Shown one piece after another: positions 16,890 through 25,393 of a stretch of DNA of 36,474 bases. The DNA lies in contig CAMKEM010000027.1 of assembly GCA_946411565.1 (NCBI GenBank), positions 1 through 36,474 of the forward strand, given 5' to 3'. Under the pieces are notes generated by a model. That model was not told where the DNA came from, did not search any database, and saw only the letters and a program-made list of their open reading frames with translations. Source of the stretch: an uncultured Prevotellaceae bacterium (GTDB lineage Bacteria > Bacteroidota > Bacteroidia > Bacteroidales > Bacteroidaceae). Positions within the stretch are counted from its first letter, which is position 1; the number at the start of each line of letters is the position of its first letter. The position numbers and the translations under genes are program-made.

Positions 16890-18227
16890 TTAGTGTTGCT
16901 GCTTCATCATCTTAGCCATCTGAGCCATTTTTGCAGGACCCATACCGCTAACCATCTTCATCATCTTACGAGTCTGGTCGAACTGCTTGATGAGCTTGTT
17001 TACCTCCTGTACGTTGGTACCTGAGCCCTTGGCAATACGGTTACGGCGAGACTGGTTAAGAATCTCTGGATGCTGACGCTCCTTTGGAGTCATAGAATAG
17101 ATGATAGCCTCGATGTTCTTGAATGGATCATCACCAATCTCAACATCCTTGATAGCCTTGCCAACACCAGGAATCATCGCTGCGAGATCCTTGATGTTAC
17201 CCATCTTCTTGATCTGCTGAATCTGTCCGAGGAAGTCGTTGAAGTCGAACTGATTCTTACGAATCTTCTTCTCAAGTTTCTTAGCCTCCTCAAGGTCGAA
17301 CTGCTCCTGAGCACGCTCAACGAGTGACACAACGTCACCCATGCCGAGGATACGGTCAGCCATACGCTCTGGGTGGAAGACATCGAGAGCCTCCATCTTC
17401 TCACCAGTACCGATGAACTTGATTGGCTTTGTTACGACGCTACGGATTGAGAGGGCAGCACCACCGCGGGTATCACCATCGAGCTTGGTGAGGATAACAC
17501 CGTCAATCTCAAGACGCTCATTGAACTCCTTGGCTGTATTGACAGCATCCTGACCTGTCATGGCATCGACAACGAGAAGTGTCTCGTCTGGATTAACGGC
17601 AGCCTTGATGTCCTGAATCTGCTGCATCAGTTCCTCGTCAATAGACTGACGGCCGGCAGTATCGACGATTACCACATCATAACCTTCTGCCTTTGCCTGC
17701 TGTATGGCATTCTTAGCAACAGCTATAGGGTCCTTGGCACCTTCCTCAATATGAATAGCCACCTGAACCTGCTCAGCAAGAACACGCAACTGCTCCATAG
17801 CAGCCGGACGGAATGTATCACAAGCAGCAAGAAGTGGCTTGCGGTTCATCTTGTTCTTGAGCATGAGGGCGAGCTTACCAGACATAGTTGTCTTACCCGC
17901 ACCGTTTAGACCTGCCATAAGGATTACGGCAGGCTTCTGCTGCAACTTGAGTTCGGTAGCCTGGCCACCCATGAGTTCGGTAAGCTCATCATGAACGAGC
18001 TTAACCATGAGCTGTCCTGGCTTGATGGCTGTGAGTACGTTCATACCCAGAGCCTTCTTCTTCACAGAATCTGTGAAAGTCTTTGCCACCTTATAGTTTA
18101 CATCGGCATCAAGGAGCGCACGACGAACATCCTTGAGAGTCTCTGCTACATTGATTTCGGTGATCTTACCTTCACCCTTAAGTATCTTGAACGAGCGTTC
18201 AAGTCTTTCTGATAGATTTTCAAACAT
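16890..18227 (-). CDS. ffh: Signal recognition particle GTPase (SRP54)
   Basis: 445 residues from the ATG at 18227 (MFENLSERL, the usual Ffh start; an upstream in-frame ATG at 18245 lies in a repeat). It binds 4.5S RNA and signal sequences of nascent chains and delivers ribosomes to FtsY at the membrane. N domain (about 1-85), G domain with G1 GLNGAGKTT (about 107), the DTFRPAAMEQL insertion-box segment, DTAGR, and TKLDGDTRGGAALS; then the Met-rich M domain (KMMKMVSGMGPAKMAQMAKMM at the C-terminus). Standard length, all motifs present. It is probably co-transcribed with aspS upstream and folD downstream. Confidence 0.97.
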   Translation of the reverse strand: MFENLSERLERSFKILKGEGKITEINVAETLKDVRRALLDADVNYKVAKTFTDSVKKKALGMNVLTAIKPGQLMVKLVHDELTELMGGQATELKLQQKPAVILMAGLNGAGKTTMSGKLALMLKNKMNRKPLLAACDTFRPAAMEQLRVLAEQVQVAIHIEEGAKDPIAVAKNAIQQAKAEGYDVVIVDTAGRQSIDEELMQQIQDIKAAVNPDETLLVVDAMTGQDAVNTAKEFNERLEIDGVILTKLDGDTRGGAALSIRSVVTKPIKFIGTGEKMEALDVFHPERMADRILGMGDVVSLVERAQEQFDLEEAKKLEKKIRKNQFDFNDFLGQIQQIKKMGNIKDLAAMIPGVGKAIKDVEIGDDPFKNIEAIIYSMTPKERQHPEILNQSRRNRIAKGSGTNVQEVNKLIKQFDQTRKMMKMVSGMGPAKMAQMAKMMKQQH

Positions 18228-18245
18228 AAAAAAAAGACCAAACAC

Positions 18246-18381
18246 GGCCTCTCCCCCCGCCCTCCCCCGTAGGGAGGGAGCCGGAAGGCAAAAGGCGTAT
18301 CAATTATAAATTATTAATTATCAATTAGCCCACATAGGCTCTCCGGCTCCCTCCCTACGGGGGAGGGCGGGGGGAGAGGCC
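18246..18381. repeat. Palindromic repeat family B, 40-bp inverted arms
   Basis: Left arm 18246-18285 and right arm 18342-18381 are perfect inverted copies over 40 bp (GGCCTCTCCCCCCGCCCTCC at the outer end). The loop is AT-rich. It lies between aspS (stop codon 1 nt from the element) and ffh (start 18 nt away). A single arm of the same family is at 27856-27900. Confidence 0.95.
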
Positions 18382-18382
18382 A

Positions 18383-20173
18383 CTATTCTGCTATGTCAAC
18401 CTTTATCTTCAACTCCTCCAACTGCTTTGGATCAAGGTAGCCTGGAGCATCGAGCATTACGTCACGACCAGAGTTGTTCTTAGGGAATGCGATACAGTCA
18501 CGGATAGAATCAAGACCTGCGAAGAGACTTACGAAACGATCGAGACCATATGCGAGACCACCATGAGGAGGTGCACCGAACTTGAAGGCGTTCATGAGGA
18601 AGCCGAACTTTGCCTGTGCCTGTTCTGGTGTGAAACCGAGAATCTCGAATATCTTCTGCTGAAGCTTTGCATCGTGGATGCGGATTGAACCACCGCCAAC
18701 CTCAACACCATTGATAACCATATCGTATGCGTTAGCACGAACACTTGCTGGATCAGTATCGAGAAGAGGAATGTCCTCTGGCTTTGGTGATGTGAATGGG
18801 TGGTGCATTGCCATGAGACGCTGCTCCTCGTCACTCCACTCATACATTGGGAAGTCGATAACCCAGAGACAGGAGAAGTTGAACTTGTCACGGAGTCCCA
18901 TACGTGTACCCATCTCAAGACGAAGCTCGCAAAGCTGCTTACGAACCTTCATTGCATCGTCACCAGAAAGGATGAGAATGAGATCGCCTGCCTTTGCCTG
19001 CATCTTGTCCTTGAGCACCTGAAGAGCAGCCTGATCATAGAATTTGTCAACGCTTGACTTCACGCTACCATCTTCCTGAACGCGAGCATATACAAGGCCC
19101 TTTGCACCAACCTGTGGACGCTTAACAAAATCAGTAAGTTGGTCAAGCTGCTTACGGGTAAGAACAGCCTGTCCCTCACAGCATATACCACCGATGTATG
19201 CTGCATCATCAAATACAGCGAAGCCAGCAGGGAAGATGCTTGGAACGATCTCCTTTGAAGCGTTATCAATCTGTGTTGTCTTCAACTCCACAAACTTCAT
19301 GCCGAAACGTGTATCAGGCTTGTCAGAACCATAATACTTCATAGCATCTGCCCATGTCATACGTGGGAGAGTAGGGATATCAATATTGAGGATTGTCTTG
19401 AAGAGGTGACGGCTCATGCCCTCAAACATCTGGAGAATATCCTCCTGCTCTACGAATGACATTTCACAGTCAATCTGTGTGAACTCAGGCTGACGGTCAG
19501 CACGGAGGTCCTCATCACGGAAACACTTACAGATCTGGAAGTAGCGGTCGATACCTGCCACCATAGAGAGTTGCTTCAATGTCTGAGGAGATTGAGGGAG
19601 AGCATAGAACTGTCCAGGGTTCATACGTGAAGGAACAACGAAGTCACGAGCACCCTCTGGAGTTGAGTTTACGAGAATTGGAGTCTCAATCTCAAGGAAT
19701 CCCTGCTGATCGAGATAGCGACGAACCTCAAATGCGAACTTATGACGAAGCTCAAGGTTCTTGCGAACACAAGAACGGCGGAGGTCGAGATAACGATACT
19801 TCATGCGGATATCATCACCGCCATCGCTCTCGTCCTCGATTGTGAATGGAGGAACATCTGATGTATTAAGGATATTGAGCTCACTAACGATGATCTCAAT
19901 ATCACCTGTTGGGATATTCTTATTCTTTGAATAGCGTTCAGCAACAACACCTGTTGCCTGAATTACAAACTCACGTCCGAGTTTGCCTGCCTTCTGACGC
20001 AGATCCTCAGCAGCATCCTCATTGAATGCAAGCTGTGTGATACCATAACGGTCACGAAGATCTACAAAGGTAAGTGCGCCAAGGTTATGCACACTCTGTA
20101 CCCATCCTGCGAGAGTAACTGTCTCGCCAACATTGGAGATACGAAGTTCTCCACAAGTTTTTGTTCTGTACAT
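18383..20173 (-). CDS. aspS: Aspartyl-tRNA synthetase
   Basis: 596 residues, the usual bacterial AspRS length. It charges tRNA-Asp. N-terminal OB-fold anticodon-binding domain (about 1-135, [22 protein letters not shown]); class II motif 2 ([23 protein letters not shown]; split [11 protein letters not shown]); bacterial GAD insertion domain (about 290-420); and motif 3 ([15 protein letters not shown]). Whether it is a discriminating or non-discriminating enzyme cannot be told here. A palindromic repeat begins 1 nt after the stop codon. Confidence 0.97.
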   Translation of the reverse strand: MYRTKTCGELRISNVGETVTLAGWVQSVHNLGALTFVDLRDRYGITQLAFNEDAAEDLRQKAGKLGREFVIQATGVVAERYSKNKNIPTGDIEIIVSELNILNTSDVPPFTIEDESDGGDDIRMKYRYLDLRRSCVRKNLELRHKFAFEVRRYLDQQGFLEIETPILVNSTPEGARDFVVPSRMNPGQFYALPQSPQTLKQLSMVAGIDRYFQICKCFRDEDLRADRQPEFTQIDCEMSFVEQEDILQMFEGMSRHLFKTILNIDIPTLPRMTWADAMKYYGSDKPDTRFGMKFVELKTTQIDNASKEIVPSIFPAGFAVFDDAAYIGGICCEGQAVLTRKQLDQLTDFVKRPQVGAKGLVYARVQEDGSVKSSVDKFYDQAALQVLKDKMQAKAGDLILILSGDDAMKVRKQLCELRLEMGTRMGLRDKFNFSCLWVIDFPMYEWSDEEQRLMAMHHPFTSPKPEDIPLLDTDPASVRANAYDMVINGVEVGGGSIRIHDAKLQQKIFEILGFTPEQAQAKFGFLMNAFKFGAPPHGGLAYGLDRFVSLFAGLDSIRDCIAFPKNNSGRDVMLDAPGYLDPKQLEELKIKVDIAE

Positions 20174-20310
20174 CTTTATATAAGCCTAATCAAGCCATCC
20201 CAAAGGAAAGATGTTTTATAACAAACATCCTTTATGGGGCTTGTATTATTATTGTTGTTATTTTTTGAATCTTCTAAAAAACAAATCCCGATAGCAGATA
20301 ATACTATCTA

Positions 20311-20347
20311 AACTCTCCCTTCCTTTTGGGAAGGGCTGGGGTTAGGC
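20311..20347. repeat. Palindromic repeat family C, copy 1
   Basis: CCCTTCCTTTTGGGAAGGG hairpin followed by CTGGGGTTAGG. It ends 3 nt from the stop codon of the PqqD-like gene (20351). Related units are at 25203-25238 and 34967-34999. Confidence 0.7.
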
Positions 20348-20350
20348 TTC

Positions 20351-20620
20351 TTACAGCTCCACTACCCCATATTCTGCAAGCTGCTTTACGAGAGTCTCAA
20401 CGTCCTTACGGGCTGTCTCGAAATCAACTTCATACTCTTCTGTTACAGCCTTTGCAACATCATCAATGGTGTCTTTTCCTGCAAGCATCTGATTCCAGAT
20501 GAATACAGATGTCTCGTTGAATGCTATAACGTGTGAGAAATCAATATTCTTCTCACCCATTGCAACCATCATATATTCGCCACAAACAGAGCGAACTTCA
20601 AATCCTTCGTTTATTTTCAT
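20351..20620 (-). CDS. PqqD-like peptide-binding protein
   Basis: 89 residues. The pattern VIAFNETSVFIWNQMLAGKDTIDDVAKAVTEEYEVD (split: NETSVFIWNQM, then VAKAVTEEYEVD) followed by a helix ETLVKQLAEYGVVEL matches PqqD-type RiPP recognition domains: a winged-helix fold that binds a precursor-peptide leader. It is the last gene of a four-gene cassette with a peptidase-like gene and an HPr-kinase-like ATPase. The ATG at 20620 (MKINEGF) is chosen because the upstream in-frame ATG is encoded by palindromic repeat A, giving an artefactual MPIGQVRG start. No radical SAM enzyme or obvious precursor is adjacent. Confidence 0.85.
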   Translation of the reverse strand: MKINEGFEVRSVCGEYMMVAMGEKNIDFSHVIAFNETSVFIWNQMLAGKDTIDDVAKAVTEEYEVDFETARKDVETLVKQLAEYGVVEL

Positions 20621-20632
20621 AAGCAAAATAGA

Positions 20633-20795
20633 GCCCCTCACCTGCCCTATGGGCATCCTCTCCCCAAGGGGCGAGGAAATAGTTAGCTTTTATCGCTATG
20701 AGGGAATATTAATTGTTATTTATTTTTTTATTGTAGATACTAATTTCTCCCTCGCCCCTTAGGGAGAGGATGTCACAAAGTGACGGGTGAGGGGC
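20633..20795. repeat. Palindromic repeat family A, copy 2
   Basis: The arms GCCCCTCACC and GGTGAGGGGC close the unit; internal hairpins include GCCCTATGGGC and GTCACAAAGTGAC. It fills the gap between the peptidase-like stop codon (20798) and 12 nt before the PqqD-like start. Confidence 0.9.
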
Positions 20796-20797
20796 TT

Positions 20798-21277
20798 CTA
20801 TACCAACCCATTCCTAACCTTCATCGGAAGTCTTCTCCACACTGCGAGAATCCATCGTCTTGCAGGTCTCACCTTCATCCAAACCTTTGAGTAACGTTGG
20901 AATTTCTTACCAGATACATAGTCAGGTGTCTTACTACCTTTACGCAGGAAAGCCTTGACGAAAACCTTGACATCCTCATGCCTAATTATAGGGTCAGGTC
21001 TAAGATTACCGTCACCAAGCATCTGCACGTGCGTTTTGTTGAGACGGAAGATGCGATGAAGGGCATAATGTCCGGGCGATAGTTCAGCAAGGACAATATC
21101 GCCAACCTTCAAAGGACGGTCTATCTTCGTGAGAATCGCAAGATCACGACCATCCTCAAGGAACGGACGCATACTATACCCACGAAGAGGTATCGTCACA
21201 TCGTGCCCCTCATTTGCCAATGCTATTACCTCAGGAAGGAATTCCGCATTGTTCAAATATTTAACATTTTCTTCCAA
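20798..21277 (-). CDS. S24/S26 signal-peptidase-like protein, Ser/His type
   Basis: About 159 residues. Core: VTIPLRGYSMRPFLEDG with the putative catalytic Ser35 in a GYSM motif, then KVGDIVLAEL and a YALHRIFRL segment whose His74 sits where bacterial type I signal peptidases have Lys. A Ser/His dyad is characteristic of SipW/ER-type signal peptidases. LGDGNLRPDP also fits the fold. No membrane anchor is obvious, so it may be cytoplasmic or membrane-associated through the Arg-rich C-terminus. Start: no ATG exists after the repeat-encoded one at 21313; a TTG at 21277 is the best guess. It probably processes a peptide handled by the neighbouring PqqD-like protein (inference). Confidence 0.75.
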   Translation of the reverse strand: MEENVKYLNNAEFLPEVIALANEGHDVTIPLRGYSMRPFLEDGRDLAILTKIDRPLKVGDIVLAELSPGHYALHRIFRLNKTHVQMLGDGNLRPDPIIRHEDVKVFVKAFLRKGSKTPDYVSGKKFQRYSKVWMKVRPARRWILAVWRRLPMKVRNGLV

Positions 21278-21289
21278 AGCAAAAACACA

Positions 21290-21450
21290 GCCCCTCACCT
21301 GCCCTATGGGCATCCTCTCCCCAAAGGGCGAGGAAATAGTTAGCTTTTATCGCTATGAGGGAATATTAATTGTTATTTATTTTTATTTTAGATACTAATT
21401 TTCCCCTCGCCCCTTGGGGAGAGAGTGTCACGTAGTGACGGGTGAGGGGC
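21290..21450. repeat. Palindromic repeat family A, copy 3
   Basis: Nearly identical to the copy at 20633-20795, with GTCACGTAGTGAC as the internal hairpin. It ends 2 nt from the stop codon of the HPr-kinase-like gene and starts 12 nt from the next start. Confidence 0.9.
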
Positions 21451-21452
21451 TA

Positions 21453-22355
21453 TTAGCTTCCCTTCATCCCTGTCGAAGCAACCACAGCAGAGTCCTTATC
21501 AGGAAGGCAATGCAGGTTATACACAGGAATTGTTTCAATCACTTTTGTCACCGTATCGCCATTGCAGCGATATATACGCTCATCCCACTTCATCGTAGAG
21601 CAAGCAGGGAGAAGGGTTATAAAAGCATCTATCGGGCGCAATCGCTCAAGACTATTGCTTTGAGCACGCTTTATCAATGCAATACCACCAAGCGGTGCCT
21701 TGATATTACGATAACAAGGAGTCTTTCCACTCCAAGGACTACCATATATATATGCCTTACCATCAATGACACGCACAACAGGATTATCATCATTCATAAG
21801 GTCAGAACCAGGAATAAATCTCAGCCAGTTACTAACCTGAGTGCTCTTACCCGTACCACTCTTTGCAGTAAAGGCATACCCGACTCCATCATTTCTTACA
21901 AGTGAGGCATGAATGAGACAAGTTCCAAGAGGAGCCGTTGCAAAGGCATAGCACAACATAATGACAGAGTTGAGTCCGTAGGCACGCATTCCAAAGCTAC
22001 CTCTCAAAGCGCAATGACATACATGGAAGTCCTCATCTGTTATTAGTAATGCGACCTCATGCCCATCAATATCGCGGATAATAAACTGATATCCAGCTTT
22101 CTGTTTCTGACCATCAATCTCCTTTTCTATACGGAAAACCTTGGTCATACCATTACCCGTATCAACATCACGGATAAGATAACGTTCATTCTTATTTACA
22201 GGGCGCAAAGAATCATCAACGGTGATATCCAATAAAACGTCAGAGCCGTCATCATCAGTCTGGAAAGAGACAAACGACGACAGCATACTCGCATCTTGAT
22301 AGTCATCAAGGAAGCTGACACGCACCCTATGTTCGGCTATTACATATAGCATCAA
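21453..22355 (-). CDS. HPr-kinase-like P-loop protein
   Basis: 300 residues. A Walker A motif (AKSGTGKST, residues 164-172) is followed by DDNPVVRVIDGKAYIYGSPWSGK, the arrangement seen in HprK/PEP-carboxykinase-like proteins of peptide-modification and PqqD-associated cassettes. The N-terminal ~140 residues are beta-rich and not recognised. By family analogy it could phosphorylate a peptide or small molecule; HPr itself is an unlikely substrate because no PTS gene is near. The start codon overlaps the stop codon of the exported protein gene by 4 nt (ATGA), so the two are translationally coupled. Confidence 0.75.
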   Translation of the reverse strand: MMLYVIAEHRVRVSFLDDYQDASMLSSFVSFQTDDDGSDVLLDITVDDSLRPVNKNERYLIRDVDTGNGMTKVFRIEKEIDGQKQKAGYQFIIRDIDGHEVALLITDEDFHVCHCALRGSFGMRAYGLNSVIMLCYAFATAPLGTCLIHASLVRNDGVGYAFTAKSGTGKSTQVSNWLRFIPGSDLMNDDNPVVRVIDGKAYIYGSPWSGKTPCYRNIKAPLGGIALIKRAQSNSLERLRPIDAFITLLPACSTMKWDERIYRCNGDTVTKVIETIPVYNLHCLPDKDSAVVASTGMKGS

Positions 22356-22858
22356 TGACCTCCCTTGCCACCAGGACGTGGTCCTTTTGGCGCTCCCTTA
22401 GGAGGTTCCGGTTTACCCTTTACTTCTTCAGCAGGCAGATTCACCTCTTCTGATTCCGTATATGTCACAGGATTATATGCAAAATCGTGAGTATATTTCA
22501 CCACGAAATTCTTCTTCTGATACTTCTGACGCATCTTGGAATATTTCTTCTCAAGTTTGCTACGTTTCTGATTATAGCATGTAACAGCAGTTACGTTGCC
22601 ACCAGAAACCGACTTGAAGTACTTCTGCAACTGACCAGAATATGAATTGCGAGCATAGAGGAATCCAGAACCACGCTCCACAGAGGTATTCTGCACCTGT
22701 TTGATATCCGTGAAATATACTGTCGAATCCAAAGCAGAGAAGCAAATACCAAACATATACATATCCTTAGCAGGAACATATCGCTGATACTTCTGAGCAT
22801 ACATACTGGTACAAATGCCAACCAGCATCAAAAATACGAATAATTTTATTTTTGTCAT
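22352..22858 (-). CDS. Exported protein with a Pro/Gly/Lys-rich tail, unknown
   Basis: 168 residues with a signal peptide (MTKIKLFVFLMLVGICTSMYAQ). The mature part is Tyr/Lys-rich with a basic helical segment (KRSKLEKKYSKMRQKYQKK). The last ~25 residues are low-complexity (KGKPEPPKGAPKGPRPGGKG). I recognise no family. It is the first gene of the cassette and overlaps the HPr-kinase-like gene by 4 nt, so it is tied to that system. It could be the substrate or an envelope partner; this is inference. Confidence 0.75.
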   Translation of the reverse strand: MTKIKLFVFLMLVGICTSMYAQKYQRYVPAKDMYMFGICFSALDSTVYFTDIKQVQNTSVERGSGFLYARNSYSGQLQKYFKSVSGGNVTAVTCYNQKRSKLEKKYSKMRQKYQKKNFVVKYTHDFAYNPVTYTESEEVNLPAEEVKGKPEPPKGAPKGPRPGGKGGH

Positions 22859-22881
22859 TTGTGATTTATATACAAACTCCA

Positions 22882-22940
22882 GCCCCTCACCTGCCCTATT
22901 GGCATCCTCTCCCCAATGGGCGAGGAAGAAATTATCTTTT
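22882..22940. repeat. Half copy of palindromic repeat family A
   Basis: It carries only the left half (GCCCCTCACC, a degenerate GCCCTATTGGC, then CTCCCCAATGGGCGAG); the closing arm is missing. It lies 23 nt upstream of the exported protein start and 51 nt from the sigma factor stop codon. Confidence 0.8.
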
Positions 22941-22991
22941 CCCGTTAAAAGCTTTCGTTATTGAAATTTCTTTCCTTGTATGAGTAGAGTG

Positions 22992-23603
22992 TTAAGCTTT
23001 CCTCAAAGGCTTCCTGAGTTTCCGTTCCGCCTTCTTCCTTATCTGCCTTACACGCTCACGCTTCAAGCCCATCTCGTCAGCAATCTCAAACATTGTGAGA
23101 GCATCCGTACCAAGACCATAATAAAGAATGATGACCTTACGCTCGCGTTCATTCAGACAACTGAGACTTCCTACAAGTTCCGCGCCTACAGAAGAAAGAG
23201 CCACCTCATCATGGATGTTTCGGTTTGTCTTTGCAACAACCATATCCACACGCGAATTGGTAAAGCCAACCGAAGCAGGAGCATCATGAATTATATTACC
23301 TTGCTGATCAATGGCACGCTCTATTGCTTTACGGATATCCCATACGGCATACTGCACGAATCGAATTCCCTTCTCAGGCTTCCATTTGCCAGCAGCAAGC
23401 ATCAAGGCAAGATTTCCCTCACTAACGAGATCATCAAGCGAGAGACCTCTATCCTGATACTGACGAGCAATACTCACCACAAATCCAAGATTTGCAGTGA
23501 CCAGCCTATCGAGGGCATGTTGATCACCCTGAGCTATACGCTCACCAAGCAATCGCTCTTCCTCATCAGTAAGGCGAAGTTTATTATCGTGACTTGTAGT
23601 CAT
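22992..23603 (-). CDS. Short RpoD-like sigma-70 family factor
   Basis: 203 residues from the ATG at 23603 (MTTSHDNKLRL). It has region 1.2/2.1 (DEEERLLGERIAQGDQHALDRLV), region 2 (TANLGFVVSIARQYQDRGLSLDDLVSEGNLAL split around GLSLDDLVSEGN), a divergent 2.3/2.4 (GIRFVQYAVWDIRKAIERAI), a shortened region 3, and region 4 with LNERERKVIILYYGL and an HTH (MFEIADEMGLKRERVRQI). It directs RNA polymerase to a subset of promoters; the target set is unknown. It is smaller than the primary Bacteroidetes sigma factor, and Asp follows Trp where primary factors usually read WWIRQ. A divergent promoter region is shared with the GH28 gene. Confidence 0.88.
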   Translation of the reverse strand: MTTSHDNKLRLTDEEERLLGERIAQGDQHALDRLVTANLGFVVSIARQYQDRGLSLDDLVSEGNLALMLAAGKWKPEKGIRFVQYAVWDIRKAIERAIDQQGNIIHDAPASVGFTNSRVDMVVAKTNRNIHDEVALSSVGAELVGSLSCLNERERKVIILYYGLGTDALTMFEIADEMGLKRERVRQIRKKAERKLRKPLRKA

Positions 23604-23654
23604 TGAACTTTTTCTTTTTTGACCAAAAATCGCAGTCTTCCGCGAATTTCGGTA

Positions 23655-23662
23655 CAAAATTA
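23655..23662 (-). promoter_or_regulatory. Promoter -7 element for the sigma factor gene
   Basis: Minus strand TAATTTTG fits TAnnTTTG, about 50 nt upstream of the ATG at 23603. A TTTTTG lies only about 12 nt further upstream, so the -33 match is weak. Confidence 0.4.
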
Positions 23663-23724
23663 ATACATTTTCATCAAAAAGCATAAGTCTGCGTATTAAA
23701 AATACAAAAAACGTGGATAATTTA

Positions 23725-23755
23725 TTTGAGATATCCGTTTTTCTTTGTAATTTTG
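23725..23755 (+). promoter_or_regulatory. Consensus Bacteroidetes promoter for the GH28 gene
   Basis: TTTG (23725-23728), 19-nt spacer, then TAATTTTG (23748-23755). This is a near-perfect match, about 40 nt before the ATG. Confidence 0.75.
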
Positions 23756-23793
23756 CATACGATTAATCACCCCTAACACCTATTTTGTATAGA

Positions 23794-25224
23794 ATGAAGA
23801 AAATTATCATCCCATTTCTCATCCTTGTTTTACCGTTGATTGCGTCTGCAGGGACAAAGGGAGAATTCAACATGCCGGCTGTGGCTCGTCCTGCAATTCC
23901 GGCAAACATAGTCAAGCTAACAGACTTTGGAGCTAAGGGCGATGGCACGGAACTCTGCACGGAGGCATTCGCAAAGGCGATGAAAGCTCTCTCCGCTAAG
24001 GGTGGTGGAATACTTGAGGTTCCTGCTGGCATCTGGCTCACAGGTCCTATACAGTTTGAAAACAACATAGAACTTCGTACATCCGTTGGTACGCTTGTTC
24101 TGTTCACCGACGACATAGACGCTTATCCAGAGGTTGAGTCTCTCTTTGAAGGCAACACCACGAAGCGTCGTATGTCTCCTCTTTATGCGTATGGAAAGGA
24201 GAATATAGCCATTACAGGTCACGGCACATTCGATGGCAATGGTCAGGCTTGGCGACCTGTGAAGAAAGGAAAGCTCACCGAAAGCCAGTGGAAGAAATTG
24301 GTTGCAAGTGGCGGTTCCGTAGAAAAGAACATCTGGTATCCAGAACTGAGGGAACGCGTAACAACACGTCCTGTACTTCTGGATTTCATGTATTGCAAGA
24401 AAGTGCTTCTGCAAGATGCCACCTTTAGCAACTCACCTGCATGGAACGTACACCCATGCGTCTGTGAAGATGTTACCATAGAGCGCGTAAACATCAAGAA
24501 TCCGTGGTTTGCCCAAAATGGTGACGGTCTCGACCTTGAATCTTGCACCCGTGCACAGATTCTCGACACCACTTTCGATGTGGGCGATGATGCAATCTGC
24601 ATAAAGTCGGGTAAGGATGCTGAAGGACGCAAGCTCGGAAAGCCTTGCCAACAGGTAATAATCAGCGGTTGCACGGTACTCCACGGTCATGGTGGATTCG
24701 TCATAGGCTCTGAAATGTCAGGAGGTGCAAATGATATCCGCATCACAAATTGCGTATTCAATGGTACAGATACAGGCATTCGCTTCAAATCAACACGCGG
24801 TCGTGGCGGACTCGTCAGGAACATTTTCCTTGACAATATCCGTATGCTCAACATCGCTGGTGATGCCTTCACATTCAGCCTCTACTATGCCAATAAACCT
24901 GTTGGTGGCAAGGCAGACAAGACCACATCCGCAGAAGATGCTGTACCTCCTGTTACCGAGGAAACACCATGTTTCAAGGACATATTCCTCGACAACATCA
25001 TCTGTCAGGGTGCCGACCGTGCAATATACTTCAACGGTCTGCCAGAGATGCCTATCCAGAACGTCGTGATTGAAAACTCTCTTTTCATTGCCAAGAAGGG
25101 TGCAGATATCAACTACGCAGAGGATATCGACCTCTCAACCACAACTATCAAGGTTGAAACGGGCGAGACGTTAGTAGAATCACATACAAAAGACATAAAA
25201 AGACCTACCCCAGCCCTACCATAA
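23794..25224 (+). CDS. Secreted GH28 polygalacturonase-type glycosidase
   Basis: 476 residues with a signal peptide (MKKIIIPFLILVLPLIASAG). Right-handed beta-helix enzyme predicted to hydrolyse alpha-1,4-galacturonan or rhamnogalacturonan. All four GH28 motifs are present: NGDGLD (about 241-246, in place of NTDG), GDDAICIKSG (about 263), GHGGFVIGSE (about 298) and IRFKST (about 328). The N-terminal FGAKGDG motif is typical of the family. Whether it is exo- or endo-acting cannot be decided. The ATG at 23794 puts the signal peptide in register. Its last codons (residues RPTPALP) and stop codon lie inside a palindromic repeat, so the native C-terminus may have been replaced. Confidence 0.92.
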   Translation: MKKIIIPFLILVLPLIASAGTKGEFNMPAVARPAIPANIVKLTDFGAKGDGTELCTEAFAKAMKALSAKGGGILEVPAGIWLTGPIQFENNIELRTSVGTLVLFTDDIDAYPEVESLFEGNTTKRRMSPLYAYGKENIAITGHGTFDGNGQAWRPVKKGKLTESQWKKLVASGGSVEKNIWYPELRERVTTRPVLLDFMYCKKVLLQDATFSNSPAWNVHPCVCEDVTIERVNIKNPWFAQNGDGLDLESCTRAQILDTTFDVGDDAICIKSGKDAEGRKLGKPCQQVIISGCTVLHGHGGFVIGSEMSGGANDIRITNCVFNGTDTGIRFKSTRGRGGLVRNIFLDNIRMLNIAGDAFTFSLYYANKPVGGKADKTTSAEDAVPPVTEETPCFKDIFLDNIICQGADRAIYFNGLPEMPIQNVVIENSLFIAKKGADINYAEDIDLSTTTIKVETGETLVESHTKDIKRPTPALP

Positions 25225-25384
25225 ACATGGAGGGAAGTGAATAGAAATATTCGCTACAAAAGATTGGTCTTTCTTAATAAGATAGTAATTTATAAAAATT
25301 GTAAATAAAAAAATCCCTCCCTCTACAGGATAAATACATACTACTCTCCTCCATTTATCGGAGGAGCAAGGGGGAAGGGGCTGA
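25203..25384. repeat. Family C-type palindromic unit from the GH28 end to the M6 start
   Basis: The left part (25203-25238) resembles the unit at 20311-20347 inverted (CCTACCCCAGCCCTACC... AGGGAAG). The right part ends AAGGGGCTG and contains the hairpin CTCCTCCATTTATCGGAGGAG (25346-25366). CAGCCCT and AGGGGCTG can close the unit. It contains the GH28 stop codon and ends 10 nt before the M6 gene. Confidence 0.6.
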
Positions 25385-25393
25385 TATTAGATT

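Noticed and set aside
22980..23606. 208-codon plus-strand open frame
   Set aside because: Exact antisense shadow of the sigma factor, which has clear family motifs.
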